Shown one piece after another: positions 7,883-17,299 of a stretch of 64,000 bases of DNA. Source of the stretch: Hymenobacter sp. 15J16-1T3B (lineage in GTDB: Bacteria > Bacteroidota > Bacteroidia > Cytophagales > Hymenobacteraceae); the NCBI RefSeq assembly GCF_020711235.1, contig NZ_JAJFAV010000007.1, positions 62,001-126,000 on the forward strand, read 5' to 3'. The position numbers and the translations under genes are program-made. The notes beneath the pieces are model-generated. The model ran no database searches. It was not told the DNA's origin and worked only from the letters and a program-made list of their open reading frames with translations. The first letter of the stretch is position 1, and each line of letters starts with the position of its first letter.

Positions 7883-9259
7883 ATGAGTCCGCTGCCTTCC
7901 ACACAACCTTTCAGGATACACCAGTTTTACGACAAGGGCCTGGCCCACGCCTCCTACGCCGTGCTCAGCGGCGGCCGCATGGCCGTCATCGACCCGGGCC
8001 GGGACCCGCAGCCGTACTACGATTTTGCCGACGAGCAGGAAGCCCGCATCGTGGCCGTCATCGAGACGCACCCGCACGCCGACTTCGTTTCGTCGCACCT
8101 GGAAATTGCGCAGGAAACAGGAGCCGCCATCTACGTGAGCCGCCTGGTGAAGGCCAGCTACACCCACCGTCCCTTCGACGAAGGGGACCGAATCAGCATC
8201 GGGCAGGTGGAACTGCACGCGCTGAACACGCCGGGCCACTCGCCCGACTCCATTACCATTCTGCTGGTGGATGAGTTGGGCCAGATCCGGGCCGCCTTCA
8301 CCGGCGACACCCTCTTCGTGGGCGACGTGGGCCGCCCCGACCTGCGCGAGGACGAAGCCGTGGGCGGGCACAAGCGCGAGGAATTGGCCGGGTTGATGTA
8401 CGACAGCACCCGCGACAAGCTCATGACCCTGCCGCCGGCCACCAAGGTGTACCCGGCGCACGGCCCGGGCAGCCTTTGCGGCAAAACCACCTCCCCCGAC
8501 CTCGACAGCACCATCGGCAAGGAGCTCAAGACCAACTACGCCCTGCAGCCCATGAGCCGGGAGGAGTTTATTCAGGTGTTGCTCGAAGACCAGCCCTTCG
8601 TGCCCAAGTACTTCGGCCGCGACGTGCAGCTGAACAAGCAGGGCGCGCCGGCTTTTGAGGACTCGGTACGCGCCGTGAAGCACCTGCCCAGCGGCTCGGC
8701 CCTGGAGCCTGACGTGCTCATCATCGACACGCGGCCGGCGGCGCAGTTCCGCAAGGGCCACCTGCCCGGGGCCATCAACTTGATGGACGGCGGCAAGTTT
8801 GAAACCTGGCTGGGCTCGGTGGTGGGCCCGAAAGAGCCGTTCTACCTGGTGGCCGAGTCGCAGATTGCCCTGGACACGGTCATCCGCAAGGCGGCCAAAA
8901 TCGGCTACGAGGGCAACATCCAGGGCGCCCTGCTCCCCCCGCGCGAACAGCCCGCCACCAGCCCCGACGTGGACGTGGAGCGCGTGCGCCAGCATCCGGA
9001 GCAGTTTACCATCGTCGACATCCGCAACCGCACCGAAGCTAAGCAGCCCGTGTTTGAGGGGGCGCTGCTCATCCCGCTGCCCGAGCTGCGCGAGCGGGCC
9101 CAGGAAGTGCCCACCAGCAAGCCGGTGCTGGTGCACTGCGCCGGGGGCTACCGCTCGGCTGCCGGGGCCAGCATTCTGCAAGCGGCCCTGCCAGAGGGCG
9201 CCGAAATCTACGATCTGGGCGAAGCCATTACCGAATTTCAGAAGCAGGCGGTCCACTAA
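7883..9259 (+). CDS. Metallo-beta-lactamase fold hydrolase with rhodanese domains
   Basis: A 458-residue cytoplasmic protein of the persulfide dioxygenase/BLH (CstB-like) type. The N-terminal metallo-beta-lactamase domain (about 10-245) has the metal motif THPHADFVSSH at 62-72 and FTGDTLFVGDVGRPDL. The middle rhodanese-like domain (about 265-350) has no active-site cysteine. The C-terminal rhodanese domain (about 365-455) has the loop CAGGYRS near residue 418. Enzymes of this build oxidise persulfides and shuttle sulfane sulfur; a role in sulfide or persulfide detoxification is likely. The residue after the metal aspartate is F68 where hydrolases such as glyoxalase II have histidine, which fits the mono-iron dioxygenase branch. 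Single-gene unit closed by a strong hairpin. Confidence 0.9.
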   Translation: MSPLPSTQPFRIHQFYDKGLAHASYAVLSGGRMAVIDPGRDPQPYYDFADEQEARIVAVIETHPHADFVSSHLEIAQETGAAIYVSRLVKASYTHRPFDEGDRISIGQVELHALNTPGHSPDSITILLVDELGQIRAAFTGDTLFVGDVGRPDLREDEAVGGHKREELAGLMYDSTRDKLMTLPPATKVYPAHGPGSLCGKTTSPDLDSTIGKELKTNYALQPMSREEFIQVLLEDQPFVPKYFGRDVQLNKQGAPAFEDSVRAVKHLPSGSALEPDVLIIDTRPAAQFRKGHLPGAINLMDGGKFETWLGSVVGPKEPFYLVAESQIALDTVIRKAAKIGYEGNIQGALLPPREQPATSPDVDVERVRQHPEQFTIVDIRNRTEAKQPVFEGALLIPLPELRERAQEVPTSKPVLVHCAGGYRSAAGASILQAALPEGAEIYDLGEAITEFQKQAVH

Positions 9260-9275
9260 GTCGGCCGCCGGTTTG

Positions 9276-9324
9276 CACCAACAAAAAGCCCCACCCGCTA
9301 TCCGGTTGGGGCTTTTTGTTGGTG
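9276..9324 (+). terminator. 18-bp hairpin with T-run
   Basis: CACCAACAAAAAGCCCCA and its exact complement flank a 13-base loop, 17 bases after the stop at 9259. The stem carries A5/T5 tracts and can act on both strands. Confidence 0.8.
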
Positions 9325-9426
9325 AATACGCGACTCAGCCGGCAGCCTAGCGCGAATTGATAGCCCGCATACCGTTGCCAGCGTTGTGGCGTAATTATTC
9401 GCTCTGTGCCTTTACGCGACGCCCCG

Positions 9427-10161
9427 CTACCCCGCGTTTGGGCCGACCAAACGGTTGGCATCGTCGTTGATCGGCAACGCGCCGCTGAGGCGCCCCTGCA
9501 GCTTGCGCCGCCATGCTTCCCCCAGTTCCGGGCAGGCCAGCAGTTCCGCTACCAAGGCCCGGTCGTGGCGCTGCTCGTACTTGGCGGCATTGACGCGGGT
9601 GAGCGGCCAGTCGGGGTGCGGGCGGTTCTGCAGCACCAACCGGTCGGAGGGGGCCACGCGGCCGGGCTGCAGCACGCGCAGGTACCAACCGGTAAAGCCG
9701 GTTTCCTGCAGCCACTGCGAAAACAGCGGTTCCTGCCAGCGGCGGGCAATTTTCCAGCAGGGTGAGCGGGGCTGGCTGATTTGCACCAGCGCCTCGCCTA
9801 GGGCGTACACGTCGCCCAGGCACACGTCGGCTTCGGTGTAGGCGCCGCCAATGGTGAGGTTTTCACCGAAGGCGCCGGCCCCTAGTTCCCGGCCTAGGCG
9901 CTCGGACCAGTAGGCGTAGTGGGCGGCCGGATAAGCGCATAGGGCTTGATCGGGGCCGCCGTGGTTGCGCTGGTCGGCCTGCTCGTCGCCCGCCAGATTC
10001 AGCGCGGTCAGCCATACGGGGGCCGTCACTTCGCTTTTGTGGATGGCCGAAGTCCAGGCGCGGGCCAGCGGCTCGGTGGCAGCGGCGAGGCCGAGCTGCT
10101 GCGGCCGGCCCACGCGCAACGATTCCAGCGGCAGGCTCAGCGGGGCGGTGGTGTCCATCAT
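9427..10161 (-). CDS. MOSC-domain protein (YiiM-like)
   Basis: A 244-residue protein. The MOSC core (about 20-165) contains NHGGPDQALCAYPAAHY, GAFGENLTI and the conserved cysteine in QPRSPCWKI. A three-helix C-terminal extension (about 170-240) follows, as in E. coli YiiM. MOSC proteins bind the molybdenum cofactor or act on N-hydroxylated substrates; the YiiM group detoxifies compounds such as 6-hydroxylaminopurine. The exact substrate here is unknown. Two adjacent ATG codons at 10159 and 10156 could both start it. Confidence 0.88.
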   Translation of the reverse strand: MMDTTAPLSLPLESLRVGRPQQLGLAAATEPLARAWTSAIHKSEVTAPVWLTALNLAGDEQADQRNHGGPDQALCAYPAAHYAYWSERLGRELGAGAFGENLTIGGAYTEADVCLGDVYALGEALVQISQPRSPCWKIARRWQEPLFSQWLQETGFTGWYLRVLQPGRVAPSDRLVLQNRPHPDWPLTRVNAAKYEQRHDRALVAELLACPELGEAWRRKLQGRLSGALPINDDANRLVGPNAG

Positions 10162-10361
10162 TACGAGTTCGAAAGGTGAAGCAGTGGCCCGGGCAAGCCA
10201 CAGCAGGGCAATTCCTTAAATCACAACAAGTATATATGTTTACTACCCACAACAAGTAACCCGTATTACTTAATAATAATTCTGCGTAAGAGCCGCCAAG
10301 TTGCGGAGAAAAACGACGCAGCAAACATTATTTTTGAAGTTGCATCAGCGCTATTTCCCCC

Positions 10362-11624
10362 ATGAGAGTCCTTCACACCGCCGACTGGCACCTAGGCCAG
10401 CACTTCCTCACCGGGCAGGAGCGCCTAACGGAGCAGCGGCGGTTTCTGGACTGGCTGCTGCTCGCCGTGCAAGAGCACGGCGTGGATGCGCTGGTGGTGG
10501 CCGGCGACGTATTCGACACCACGTCGCCCTCGCACGCGGCCCAGGAGCTGTACTACACGTTTTTGGTGCAGATGCAGCGCACGGGCTGCCGCCACATCGT
10601 GGTAGTGGGCGGCAACCACGACTCTCCTACCCTGCTCAACGCCTCGCGCCAACTGCTGCGGCAGTTGCGCATCCACGTGGTGGGCAACGTGCCGGCCGAG
10701 CCCGCCGAGCAGGTACTGACCCTGGACCGCGCCGACGGCCGCGCCGGCCTGGTGGTGTGCGCCGTGCCCTTCCTTCGCGACCGGGACGTGCGCCTGGCCC
10801 TGCCCGGCGAAACGCCCGAGGAGCGGCAGCAGCGCGTGCGCGACAGTATCGCGGCCCACTACGCGGCCCTTGCCGACCACGAAAACGTGCTGCGCCCGCG
10901 CGAGCAGGACGTGCCCGTGCTGGCCACCGGCCACCTGTACGCCGCCGGCGGCGAGGCCCGCGAAGGCGCCGAGCGCGACGTGCACATCGGCGGGCTGGGC
11001 CTGGTGGGCGCCGAGCACTTCCCCGCCGCCTTCGACTACGTGGCCCTGGGCCATTTGCACCGCCCGCAGGTGGTGGGCGGGCGCCCGCACATTCGCTACT
11101 CCGGCTCCCCCGTGCCGCTGTCGTTTACCGAGGCCGACGACCGGCAGCAAGTGTTGCTGCTGGAATTTGCCGGCGCCGGTGCCGCGCCCAGCATCACGGC
11201 CCTGCCCGTGCCCGTCACGCGCCGGCTGCAGCGCTTCCACGGCACCTTGGAGGAAGTGGAGGCTGACGTGCTGGCCTACGACAACGCCGCTTTTCAACTG
11301 GTGGCCTGGGCCGACGTGCTGGTGCATTCGGACGAAGCGCCGGCCGAGGTGCAGCGCCGCGTGCAGGCCGCCCTGCAGCACCAAAAAGCCCAGGTGCTGG
11401 CCCCGCGCGGCGTGCGCCACCAGCGCGCCACCGAAGCCCCCGACCTGGCCGCCACCGTGGCCCCGCAGCAGATGCTCAGCGACCTGACCGTGGACGAGGT
11501 GTTTGCCCGCCGCGTGGCCGGCCTGCCGCCCGAGCGCGCCGCCGCCCTTACCGCCACCTTCGGGGAGTTGCGCCAGCTGCTGGCCGAAGCCGACCCGGCC
11601 GCCTGGGGCGGCCCGGACGCCTGA
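10362..11624 (+). CDS. sbcD: Nuclease SbcCD subunit D
   Basis: A 420-residue Mre11-family metallophosphoesterase. Metal motifs are in order: D8-W9-H10 (TADWHLGQHF), VVAGDVFDT (about 45-53), VGGNHDSPT (about 83-91), then ATGHLYAAGG and LGHLHRPQV further on. With SbcC it forms an ATP-dependent 3'-5' exonuclease/endonuclease that opens hairpins and palindromes at replication forks. It is followed by sbcC after a 250-base gap that holds a palindromic repeat element, so co-transcription is less certain than in genomes where the two genes touch. Confidence 0.95.
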   Translation: MRVLHTADWHLGQHFLTGQERLTEQRRFLDWLLLAVQEHGVDALVVAGDVFDTTSPSHAAQELYYTFLVQMQRTGCRHIVVVGGNHDSPTLLNASRQLLRQLRIHVVGNVPAEPAEQVLTLDRADGRAGLVVCAVPFLRDRDVRLALPGETPEERQQRVRDSIAAHYAALADHENVLRPREQDVPVLATGHLYAAGGEAREGAERDVHIGGLGLVGAEHFPAAFDYVALGHLHRPQVVGGRPHIRYSGSPVPLSFTEADDRQQVLLLEFAGAGAAPSITALPVPVTRRLQRFHGTLEEVEADVLAYDNAAFQLVAWADVLVHSDEAPAEVQRRVQAALQHQKAQVLAPRGVRHQRATEAPDLAATVAPQQMLSDLTVDEVFARRVAGLPPERAAALTATFGELRQLLAEADPAAWGGPDA

Positions 11625-11638
11625 GCCATGGAAGAAGA

Positions 11639-11795
11639 ACGTCAGGCCAAGCTTGGCGAGGCATCCCGCGGGCTGACGTTGGATACTAATCTCAACGAAG
11701 CGGTAGCGCTGACTCGACTGCGCAGACGCCCGATGAGCAGAACACTACCTGTGGACGTCAGCCCGCGAGACACCTCGCCAAGCTCGACCTGACGT
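11639..11795. repeat. Palindromic intergenic repeat, 41-bp arms
   Basis: Arms at 11639-11679 and 11755-11795 match as inverted repeats with 5 differences in 41 bases. Both begin ACGTCAGG and end GGGCTGACGT, with GAGCTTGGCGAGG or AAGCTTGGCGAGG inside. After the left arm comes TTGGATACTAATC; the element at 52234-52342 has a similar continuation, so the two share ancestry. It fills the sbcD-sbcC gap. It carries no coding frame worth keeping. Confidence 0.85.
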
Positions 11796-11874
11796 TCGTT
11801 TTTGCGACTACACTTCTCTTCGGTCACCCCGGCCGTCGTCGTATCTTCGGGGTGCTTCCCGGCTTTTTGTTAGC

Positions 11875-14800
11875 ATGAAAATTATCAGCGTCCGCTTCGC
11901 CAACCTCAACTCGCTGCCCGGCCCGTACCTGATCCGGTTCGACACGACGCCGCTGGCCGACACGGGCTTGTTTGCCATTACCGGCCCCACCGGCGCCGGC
12001 AAAAGCACCCTGCTCGACGCCATTTCGGTGGGCCTGTACGGCCGCGTGCCCCGCCACGACCGGCAGGTAGGCGAAATGGTGAGCCGCCACGCGCCCTACG
12101 CGTTTTCGGAGGTCGAATTCGAGGTGTACACCACGGACGCCGACTCCGGCGAGACGCAGCGGGTGCGCTACCGCTCGCGCTGGGAAGTGCGCCGCAAAAC
12201 CCGCGGCGAGGACAAGGGCGGGCTGAACCAGGATGCTATGTCGCTGGTAGTGAGTTCCTCGAATGAGGCGGTGGTGAGCGGCAAGGAGGCGGTGCCGGCG
12301 AAGGTCGGGGAGCTGTCGGGGCTGGACTTTGGGCAGTTCGAGCAGGCCATCTTGCTGAGCCAGGGCAAGTTTGCCCGCTTTCTGCACGCCCCGGAAAAAG
12401 AGCGCAGCGCCCTGCTGGAAAAGATGACCAACGTGGGCATCTACTCCCGGCTGTCGGTGGCCGCCTTCGAAAAGGCCAAGGAGGAAGAACTGAAAACCAA
12501 GCTGCTGCAAGCCAAGCTCGACGCCACCAAGCTGCTGACCGAGGAGGAGCGCGCCGCGCTGGAGCACGAACTGGATACGCTGCACGGGCAAACCGAGCTG
12601 CACTACCAAGAGCAGGAAGACCTGACGCTGTGCCTGACCTGGCGCACCATCCTCGATCAGCTGGATAAGCAGCTTGACGCCGCCGCCCGCGAGGCAGAGC
12701 GCCTGCGCCTCGTGGATGCCCAGCTGCAGCCCGATTTTGCCCGCCTCGCCGACCACCAGCGCGCCGCCGCCGTAGCCACGCCCCTGGCCCTGGCCGAAGT
12801 GGCCGAGCAGACCGTGCGCGCCACCGAGCGGAAGCTGCTGGACTTGGAGCGGGAGCTGCCGCTGCTGCACCAGGCCAGCACCACGGCCGCCGCCGCCCAG
12901 CAAACGGCGCACGAGCAGCACGCCGCCGCCCAAACCGCGGAAAGTCAGCGCCTGCCGCTGCTGGAAGAAGTGGGCCGGCAAGACGCGGCCATTGCCGTGG
13001 AGCACCAGCAACTGGTGAAAAAACGCGCTGCTCACGCCCAGGAGCAAGAGGCTGTGCAGCAAACCCGGGCCGACCTGGCCCGCCAGGCCGAGGAAATTGC
13101 CCGCCTGCAAACCGAGGATGCCGCCCTGAACCAGTGGCTGATAGCCCACAGCGCCGAGGCCGACCTGAAAAGCCAGATCAACGAGCTGAGCCGGGAAATC
13201 ATCGACTTGCAGGCGGCCCAGAAAGAAGCGGCCACTCGCGAAGCCCGCCGCCACGAGCTGCTGCACGCCCAGCAAACCCTGGCGGCCGACCTGCGCCGCT
13301 ACCAAACCCTGGAAAAAGAAGCGCTGGACCGGCAGCAGGCCATTAAAAACGAGGGCCAACCTTGCCGCACCGAGCGCGACGAGCTGCTGCGCGGCACCAC
13401 GGCCGCCGAGCTGGTGCAGCGCGCCGACGACCTGGCCACTTACCTGCGCAGCCTGCAACAGCTGTTGCCCCTGGCCCACACTGCGCAGGAGCAGCAGGCT
13501 CGCGCCGAGGCCCTGACCGCCGCCCTCGAGCGGGAAGCGCCGGCCCTGCGCGCTGCCGAAACCGCCTACCAACACTTAGAAGTGCGGCAGGTCGACGGGC
13601 AGCGCCTGCTGGAGAGCTACCAGCGCGAATTGCGCGCCCAGCAGGCCCTGGCCGACCTCAACGCCCACCGCCAGCACCTGCACGACGGCCAGCCCTGCCC
13701 GCTGTGCGGGGCCACCGAGCACCCGTTCGGAGCTGATTTTCGGGCCGAAACCACCGAGCAAGAACGCCGCGAAGCCGAGCAGAAGCAGCTTCTGGCCGCG
13801 CTTGACCAGGAGCTGCGCCAAGCGGCGGCCGAGCTAGCCCGCCGCCAAACCGAGCAGCGCCAGCGTCAGCAGCTGCTGCAGGAGGCCCACGCCGCCGCCG
13901 CCGCGGCCCGGCAGCAAGCCGCCGACTTGGCCCGCACCCTGCAGCCCGTGCCGCCTGCCCCCACCGAGGCGGCGGCCCTGCAAACCCTGCTGGCCGGCAC
14001 CGCCGCCCAGCTGACGGCCGCCCAAACCAGCCGCAACCGCCTCGCCGTGCTCGACGCGCGGCTGGCGGAGCTGCGCGAGAAGTTTCTGCAGGAAGGTGAA
14101 GCCGCCACGGCCGCCCAGCGCGAAATTCCGCGCCTGCTCGACCGCCAAACCACTCTCGAAGCCGACCTGAAAACCTTGGCAACGGAGCTGGCGCACTGGC
14201 GTGAGCAGGCCGGCATCTACCAGCAGACCATCCGCGAATACCTGCAGCCCCACCAGCTGGCCTTGCCCGCCAATTCGGTGTTCGACGGCGTGCTGGCCAC
14301 GCTGCAGGACCGCGCGTTGCAGTACGAGGCGCAGGTCAGCAAACTCAAGGGACTGGGCGCCAAGCTACTGGAGCGCACCAGCCAGCACAAGTCGCAGACG
14401 GAGGAGCTGGCCCGCCGGCAGCAGAAGCTGACCACCGACCTGGACGCCCTGGACGCCGAGCAACTGGCCCTGGACCAGCAGCGCGCCGCCCGCCAGGCCC
14501 GCTACGCCGGCACCGACCCCAGCGCCGAAGCCGAGCAGCTGCGCCGCAGCACCCAGCAGCTAGCCGCCGCCCTCACCTCGGCCCAGCAGCAGCTGGCCCG
14601 GCAGCAGCAGGAGCTAGCCATCAAGCAAAACAGCCAGCAGGAGCTGAAAACCCAGCTGGCCGCCGACCAGGCCACCCACACCGCCCGCCAGGCCGAGCTG
14701 GCTGCGGCCCTCACCGCAACTGGCCTAAGCAGCGCCGACGAAGCCCGCCTGCTGCTGCTGCCCGCTGCCGACGCCGCCCGCTTGGAGCAGCGCCGCCAGG

Positions 14801-15600
14801 AGCACCACACGGCCACGGAATCGGCGGCGCGCCGCCTGCGCGAGCTGGCGGCCGAGCAGCAGCACCACGCCGAGGCCTGCCTGACCTCGCTGACCACCGC
14901 CGAGCTCAGCACCAAGCTGCACGAGCTGGCTGCCGCCGACGATGTGCTGCAGCAGCGCCTCGGGGCCGTCAGCAACCAGCTCAGCCAGGACGATGCGGCC
15001 CGGCAGCAGCAGGCCGACGGGCAACGCGAGCTGCAACTGCGCCGCCTGGAAGAGCAGCGCTGGCAGGAGTTGAGCGAACAGATCGGCTCGGCCCGCGGTG
15101 ACAAGTTCAGCCAGTTTGCCCAGGGCCTCACGCTCAGCCACCTCGCCCGGCTGGCCAATCTGCGTTTGCGCCAGCTCACCGGCCGCTACACCATTCTGAA
15201 AACGCCTAACCGCAACCTGGAGCTGCAAATCATTGACCACGACCAGGCCGACACGGTGCGCCCCATGGCCTCCCTATCGGGCGGCGAGAGTTTCCTTGTC
15301 AGCCTGGCGCTGGCGCTGGGGTTGAGCGAGCTGGCCGGCCACAAGGCCCGCATCGAGTCCTTGTTTATCGACGAGGGCTTCGGCACGCTCGACCCGGACT
15401 CGCTCAACACGGCCCTCGACGCACTGGAGCGCCTGCAGCACTCGGGCAAGATGATTGGCGTCATCTCGCACGTGACGGACCTGAAGGAGCGCATCGGCAC
15501 GCAGATCCGGGTGCGGCCCGGTGCGGGCGGCAACAGCACCGTGCACATCGTGGACGTGATGGGCAAGGAAACCAGCTGCGCCGCGCAGGAAGAGAAATAA
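11875..15600 (+). CDS. sbcC: Nuclease SbcCD subunit C (Rad50-like ATPase)
   Basis: A 1241-residue SMC-like ATPase. Walker A is GPTGAGKST at 37-45. Long coiled coils rich in Gln, Glu and Ala run from about 180 to 590 and 640 to 1080. The zinc hook CPLCGATEHP lies near 607. The C-terminal lobe has signature LSGGESFLVSLALALGL (about 1134) and Walker B SLFIDEGFGTLDPDS (about 1161). It partners SbcD in hairpin and double-strand-end processing. A TATCTTCG sequence at 11842-11849, 25 bases before the ATG, resembles a -7 box and may give this gene its own promoter downstream of the repeat element. Confidence 0.95.
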   Translation: MKIISVRFANLNSLPGPYLIRFDTTPLADTGLFAITGPTGAGKSTLLDAISVGLYGRVPRHDRQVGEMVSRHAPYAFSEVEFEVYTTDADSGETQRVRYRSRWEVRRKTRGEDKGGLNQDAMSLVVSSSNEAVVSGKEAVPAKVGELSGLDFGQFEQAILLSQGKFARFLHAPEKERSALLEKMTNVGIYSRLSVAAFEKAKEEELKTKLLQAKLDATKLLTEEERAALEHELDTLHGQTELHYQEQEDLTLCLTWRTILDQLDKQLDAAAREAERLRLVDAQLQPDFARLADHQRAAAVATPLALAEVAEQTVRATERKLLDLERELPLLHQASTTAAAAQQTAHEQHAAAQTAESQRLPLLEEVGRQDAAIAVEHQQLVKKRAAHAQEQEAVQQTRADLARQAEEIARLQTEDAALNQWLIAHSAEADLKSQINELSREIIDLQAAQKEAATREARRHELLHAQQTLAADLRRYQTLEKEALDRQQAIKNEGQPCRTERDELLRGTTAAELVQRADDLATYLRSLQQLLPLAHTAQEQQARAEALTAALEREAPALRAAETAYQHLEVRQVDGQRLLESYQRELRAQQALADLNAHRQHLHDGQPCPLCGATEHPFGADFRAETTEQERREAEQKQLLAALDQELRQAAAELARRQTEQRQRQQLLQEAHAAAAAARQQAADLARTLQPVPPAPTEAAALQTLLAGTAAQLTAAQTSRNRLAVLDARLAELREKFLQEGEAATAAQREIPRLLDRQTTLEADLKTLATELAHWREQAGIYQQTIREYLQPHQLALPANSVFDGVLATLQDRALQYEAQVSKLKGLGAKLLERTSQHKSQTEELARRQQKLTTDLDALDAEQLALDQQRAARQARYAGTDPSAEAEQLRRSTQQLAAALTSAQQQLARQQQELAIKQNSQQELKTQLAADQATHTARQAELAAALTATGLSSADEARLLLLPAADAARLEQRRQEHHTATESAARRLRELAAEQQHHAEACLTSLTTAELSTKLHELAAADDVLQQRLGAVSNQLSQDDAARQQQADGQRELQLRRLEEQRWQELSEQIGSARGDKFSQFAQGLTLSHLARLANLRLRQLTGRYTILKTPNRNLELQIIDHDQADTVRPMASLSGGESFLVSLALALGLSELAGHKARIESLFIDEGFGTLDPDSLNTALDALERLQHSGKMIGVISHVTDLKERIGTQIRVRPGAGGNSTVHIVDVMGKETSCAAQEEK

Positions 15601-15603
15601 CGC

Positions 15604-15645
15604 GGCGGCCGGAGCCGATCCTACCCTAGGACCGCTCCGGCCGCC
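15604..15645. terminator. Hairpin between convergent sbcC and DUF6687-like genes
   Basis: GGCGGCCGGAGC pairs with GCTCCGGCCGCC across an 18-base loop that includes the stop codon of the minus-strand gene. It begins 3 bases after the sbcC stop and can serve both genes. Confidence 0.6.
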
Positions 15646-16697
15646 CGCACCTCGTCCCAGCTCCAGTAGCGCCGGGGCTCGATGCCGGCGTAGTGCTGCT
15701 GAAAAAAGCGAACCACGAGCTGCTCCATTTCATCAGGGCTGATGCTGGAGGCGTAGATGGGCCGCTGGTCGGGGTCGGCATAGCGCTGCACCTTGCTGAG
15801 CTTGCGCCCGGTCAGGCGCAGCAGCGGGCCGGTGTCGGTGACGCCGTCGGCGGCCCAGGCGTGGCCGCTGGTTTCGCGGGCGTTCAGCTCGTTCACCAGC
15901 TTGTCGAGCGGCAGGCGCGGACGCGTGGGGCGGCTTTCGAGGTCAATCCAGGTGGTGTATTTGTACTCAAATTCGTAGCGCTGCCCGTCGTAGAGGCTCA
16001 GCACCAGGTCGGTACCGGCCGTGGGGCCGAACAGGGCGTAGTAGGGTAGCGGCTGCGGGGTGCGCACCACCGTCAGGCCGAGGTCGGGGTAGCGGCGCAG
16101 CGTGGTGGCCGGGCCCTGCATCACGGCCGCGGCGGCCCGTACGCGCTCGAATTCGGGCAGCCAGGCGGCGCGGCCGGCCGCGGGGTTTTCGAGGATTTCG
16201 GCGAAGCGGGGCAGAAACCAGTCGAATTTCTCGGCCGAGGCTTCGTCCTCGCGCCGGCGCCGGGCCGGGGCGCCGAACGGCTCGTAGAAGCGGGCTTTTT
16301 CCTCGGCGTTCAGCCAGCACACGAGCTGCAGCGCGGGCTCGGCCAGCGGGTGCCGCCAGTCGATTTCGCGGAAGTCGCCGAGCACGGCCACCAGGCGCAG
16401 CAGCTCGTCGTGGCGCCGGGCCAGCGCGGGGTGCAGCAGCGCCCACACGCCCACGAAGCCGTCGACGTCGAAGTGATTAGCCGTCACGTAGCGGGCCGCC
16501 AGCAGGGCGGCGGGCGGAGCAGCCACGGCGCGCAGGGCCGAGCCGGCGCTGGTGTCGTCCCGAAATGCGGGCGGCGTGGGGGCGCCGCGCCAGTGGGCCA
16601 GCGTGAGGGCGGCGCGGGGCAAGATGCTGTCGACTACCACCGTGGCGGCGGCGTGGCGGCGGGCATCGGCGAAGGACAAAAACTGCAAAGAGGCCAT
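15621..16697 (-). CDS. DUF6687-like protein
   Basis: A 358-residue cytoplasmic protein starting MASLQFLSFADARRHAA. The most conserved-looking segments are ILPRAALTLAHWRG (about 25-38), RYVTANHFDVDGFVGVWALL (about 70-89) and LTVVRTPQPLPYYALFG (about 210-226). The NHFDVDGF motif with Asp and His recalls a DHH-like metal motif, but that is only an impression. From memory it fits the DUF6687 family; function unknown. An alternative ATG 10 codons upstream exists. It sits 38 bases downstream of the HNH gene on the same strand and may be co-transcribed with it. Confidence 0.7.
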   Translation of the reverse strand: MASLQFLSFADARRHAAATVVVDSILPRAALTLAHWRGAPTPPAFRDDTSAGSALRAVAAPPAALLAARYVTANHFDVDGFVGVWALLHPALARRHDELLRLVAVLGDFREIDWRHPLAEPALQLVCWLNAEEKARFYEPFGAPARRRREDEASAEKFDWFLPRFAEILENPAAGRAAWLPEFERVRAAAAVMQGPATTLRRYPDLGLTVVRTPQPLPYYALFGPTAGTDLVLSLYDGQRYEFEYKYTTWIDLESRPTRPRLPLDKLVNELNARETSGHAWAADGVTDTGPLLRLTGRKLSKVQRYADPDQRPIYASSISPDEMEQLVVRFFQQHYAGIEPRRYWSWDEVRAAGAVLG

Positions 16698-16735
16698 AGA
16701 GCGGCAAAGAAACGGCGCCGCGGGCACACGCGGCC

Positions 16736-17053
16736 TCAGCGGCGCCGGCGGCGGTTGGTAATGCGCTCCACGCGGCTGCGCCGAATCCAGTGCAGGTATT
16801 TCTGCAGCTCCTCGGCCTGCTGCAGGTCCTGCACGGTGTGGTAGCGGCGGGCCAGCTCCTTGTTGGTCAGCAGCAGGTGCACCGAGCTGTGGCAGGGCTG
16901 GCAGAGGTCGACGGTGGGCCCGTAGCGGCCGCCTTCTTCGCGGGGAACCAGGTGGTGGCGGGAAGTGTGCTGCACCGCTCGTTCGCAGAGCTGGCAGCGC
17001 GTTTCGGCCGGGGAAGCCGGCGCGGCGACGGGTGGGGTGGAACGGCGGGCCAT
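16736..17053 (-). CDS. Small HNH-motif protein
   Basis: A 105-residue protein with a Pro/Ala-rich N-terminus (MARRSTPPVAAPASP) and a compact HNH-type zinc core: CQLC near residue 21, SRHHLVPREEGG with the catalytic-type His pair, then CQPCHSSVH. The C-terminus is strongly basic (IRRSRVERITNRRRRR). HNH proteins of this size are usually nucleases or nucleic-acid-binding proteins; all metal-ligand positions look intact. No restriction or toxin partner is adjacent. The ATG at 17053 is preferred because the 71 codons upstream lack a domain. Confidence 0.8.
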   Translation of the reverse strand: MARRSTPPVAAPASPAETRCQLCERAVQHTSRHHLVPREEGGRYGPTVDLCQPCHSSVHLLLTNKELARRYHTVQDLQQAEELQKYLHWIRRSRVERITNRRRRR

Positions 17054-17299
17054 GCGTATTTTTGTACGACGGCCCGCCGGCCGAAGATGCAGCGACGCCG
17101 GAGCTGGCCTGGTTCCAAAAAAATATTCTCCTAATAATGCCAGGTCTCTTATTGGATTGATATATTTGATAGAGTGCGGTGTTGCAGCGCCGCCACTCCC
17201 CGGCTGATTCGGCCGGTATTGAACTGTTCGCGCCCTTTGCCTGCCCACCCGCCCCGTTACGCTCACACTGCTCTCTTCACTCTCCTACTTTTCCGCTCT

